From positions 645,836 to 709,835 of the forward strand of contig NZ_BOSG01000002.1 of assembly GCF_018403225.1 (NCBI RefSeq): 64,000 bases of DNA, given 5' to 3'. The stretch comes from Paenibacillus sp. J23TS9 (GTDB lineage: Bacteria > Bacillota > Bacilli > Paenibacillales > Paenibacillaceae). Positions within the stretch are counted from its first letter, which is position 1. Each line of letters opens with the position of its first letter. A program made the position numbers and the translations under genes. This document shows, one piece after another, positions 63,240-64,000 of the stretch. The notes below the pieces were generated by a model that made no database searches, was not told where the DNA came from, and saw nothing but the letters and a program-made list of their open reading frames with translations.

Positions 63240-63352
63240 GCGGAACCGACGGGATACTCTCACTTCGTTCGAGACTGCGAAGCAGCGCTAACGAAGTTGA
63301 TGCTTCGACGAACCCTATAATCGGATTCTCATCCCTGAAGCTTAATTAAATG
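63240..63352 (-). repeat. 113-bp tRNA-3'-end-duplicating element, copy A (behind tRNA-Asp)
   Basis: On the plus strand it begins GCGGAACCGACGGGAT, the reverse complement of the tRNA-Asp 3' end (T-stem 3' half, acceptor and part of CCA), then ACTCTCACTTCGTTCGAGAC, a hairpin region (ACTTCGTT/AACGAAGT with inner CTGC/GCAG), CGACGAACCC, and GGATTCTCATCCC. It is repeated at exactly 113 bp as copy B. Copy A has a CG instead of GG at the CCA position. Confidence 0.8.
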
Positions 63353-63465
63353 GCGGAACCGACGGGATACTCTCACTTCGTTCGAGACTGCGAAGCAGTG
63401 CTAACGAAGTTGACGCTCCGACGAACCCGATAACCGGATTCTCATCCCTGAAGCTAATTTAAATG
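63353..63465 (-). repeat. 113-bp tRNA-3'-end-duplicating element, copy B (adjacent to tRNA-Asp)
   Basis: About 92% identical to copy A by eye, and directly joined to the 3' end of tRNA-Asp. It carries a full copy of the tRNA-Asp 3' terminal ~17 nt including CCA, followed by the same hairpin core and GGATTCTCATCCC. Confidence 0.8.
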
Positions 63466-63540
63466 GCGGAACCGACGGGATTCGAACCCGCGATCTCCTG
63501 CGTGACAGGCAGGCATGTTAGGCCTCTACACCACGGTTCC
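63464..63540 (-). tRNA. tRNA-Asp (anticodon GTC)
   Basis: GGAACCG...CGGTTCC acceptor, anticodon loop CTGTCAC, T-arm GTTCGAAT, discriminator G and encoded CCA. Its last ~17 nt are duplicated twice downstream (copies A and B). Confidence 0.95.
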
Positions 63541-63611
63541 ACGGCCTTATGGGGTCCCCGGAAAGTATTCGGAATATGCCGCAAAGCATTCCTTCACTTT
63601 TTGGGGATAAA

Positions 63612-63685
<74 letters not shown>

Positions 63686-63710
63686 TCAGTAATAAAAGTA
63701 TAAAGTTTTT

Positions 63711-63786
63711 TGGTGGAGGCTGAGGGGTTCGAACCCCCGACCCTCTGCTTGTAAGGCAGATGCTCTCCCAGCTGAGCTAAGCCTCC
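63711..63786 (-). tRNA. tRNA-Val (anticodon TAC)
   Basis: GGAGGCT...AGCCTCC acceptor, anticodon loop CTTACAA, T-arm GTTCGAAC, encoded CCA. Confidence 0.95.
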
Positions 63787-63814
63787 ATGGGATTGTATTA
63801 CTTGTTAAGAAATA

Positions 63815-63929
63815 ATTAATGGTGACCCGTAGGGGATACTCTCACTTCGCTCGAGACTGCGATGCAGCGCTAACGAAGTTCATGCTCCGACGAACCCTTA
63901 TGGATTCTCATCCCCAATCGAAGCGTAAA
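63815..63929 (-). repeat. 115-bp tRNA-3'-end-duplicating element, copy C (behind tRNA-Glu)
   Basis: It begins ATTAATGGTGACCCGTAGG + GGAT, a ~23-bp direct repeat of the tRNA-Glu 3' end and trailer, then the same core as copies A and B (ACTCTCACTTCGCTCGAGAC, hairpin, CGACGAACCC, GGATTCTCATCCCC). The core is shared with the Asp copies, but the end matches tRNA-Glu instead. Confidence 0.8.
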
Positions 63930-63934
63930 ATTAA

Positions 63935-64000
63935 TGGTGACCCGTAGGGGATTCGAACCCCTGTTACCTCCGTGAAAGGGAGGTGTCTTAACCCCTTGAC
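63935..64000 (-). tRNA. tRNA-Glu (anticodon TTC), 5' end outside window
   Basis: The minus strand reads GTCAAGGGGTTAAGACACC, anticodon loop CTTTCAC, T-arm GTTCGAAT, then ACGGGTC, discriminator A and CCA. The first ~10 nt (acceptor 5' strand) lie beyond the window edge. Confidence 0.92.

Noticed and set aside
63240..63465. Regular tandem repeats resembling a CRISPR array
   Set aside because: Only two 113-bp units, no short spacer/repeat pattern and no cas genes; the units end in tRNA-Asp sequence.

Overview
The window reads as the chromosome of an endospore-forming, low-to-moderate GC Bacillota bacterium, most likely a Paenibacillus. Supporting signs are S-layer-homology (SLH) anchoring, YheC/YheD spore-coat ATP-grasp proteins, a collagen-like exosporium-type protein, a pspA-ydjG-ydjH-ydjI envelope-stress operon, and three copies of the module that pairs a YesM kinase and YesN (AraC-type) regulator with a carbohydrate ABC importer. 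Ribosome binding sites are strong (AGGAGG-like), and TTG or GTG starts are common.

Layout. 0-3.3 kb: envelope-stress operon on the minus strand (PspA, zinc-ribbon protein, TPM-domain protein, SPFH protein), with a SigW-like promoter. 3.7-13.3 kb: YheC/D protein, a circularly permuted GH3 glycosidase, an ECF sigma gene fused by deletion to its anti-sigma gene, an HD phosphohydrolase, a chemoreceptor and a ProP-like transporter. 13.4-25.1 kb: a two-gene operon encoding a dockerin-bearing secreted protein and a cohesin/SLH surface scaffold, behind a hybrid kinase/SARP-type regulator pair and a secreted serine hydrolase. 25.4-35 kb: sugar locus 1 (CE7 esterase, YesM/YesN, binding protein, two permeases, FAD oxidoreductase). 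36.4-45.2 kb: sugar locus 2 (YesM/YesN, LplA/B/C-type importer, GH36 alpha-galactosidase-like enzyme). 45.2-50.7 kb: an AT-richer stretch with a prolyl-4-hydroxylase-like protein, a SetA-like exporter, a TetR/hydrolase divergent pair and a membrane sensor-domain protein. 50.9-57.5 kb: sugar locus 3 (YesM/YesN, binding protein, two permeases). 57.7-62.4 kb: collagen-like protein, a second YheC/D protein, scars of mobile DNA (serine recombinase C-terminus, tmRNA 3'-end fragments, a deleted ECF41 sigma gene), a RibD/DHFR-like reductase, a YdjO-like cold protein and a cold-shock protein. 62.8-64 kb: an array of nine tRNA genes, all on the minus strand.

How the genes work together. In each of the three sugar loci a membrane kinase probably senses an extracellular carbohydrate, its AraC-type partner activates transcription, a lipoprotein and two permeases import oligosaccharides (no dedicated ATPase is encoded, so a shared MsmX-like ATPase is expected), and cytoplasmic enzymes deacetylate or cleave them. 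The cohesin-SLH and dockerin proteins look like a small self-contained surface assembly.

The most unusual signals are: (1) ~113-115 bp elements in the tRNA array that each carry a duplicate of the adjacent tRNA 3' end; (2) the two-gene cohesin/dockerin/SLH operon; (3) scattered tmRNA 3'-end-like remnants and a related terminator-plus-TATGGAGGCG repeat; (4) two independent sigma-factor loci with internal deletions; (5) a prolyl hydroxylase about 11.5 kb from a collagen-like gene. All functional statements are from reading the sequence; no database search was run.
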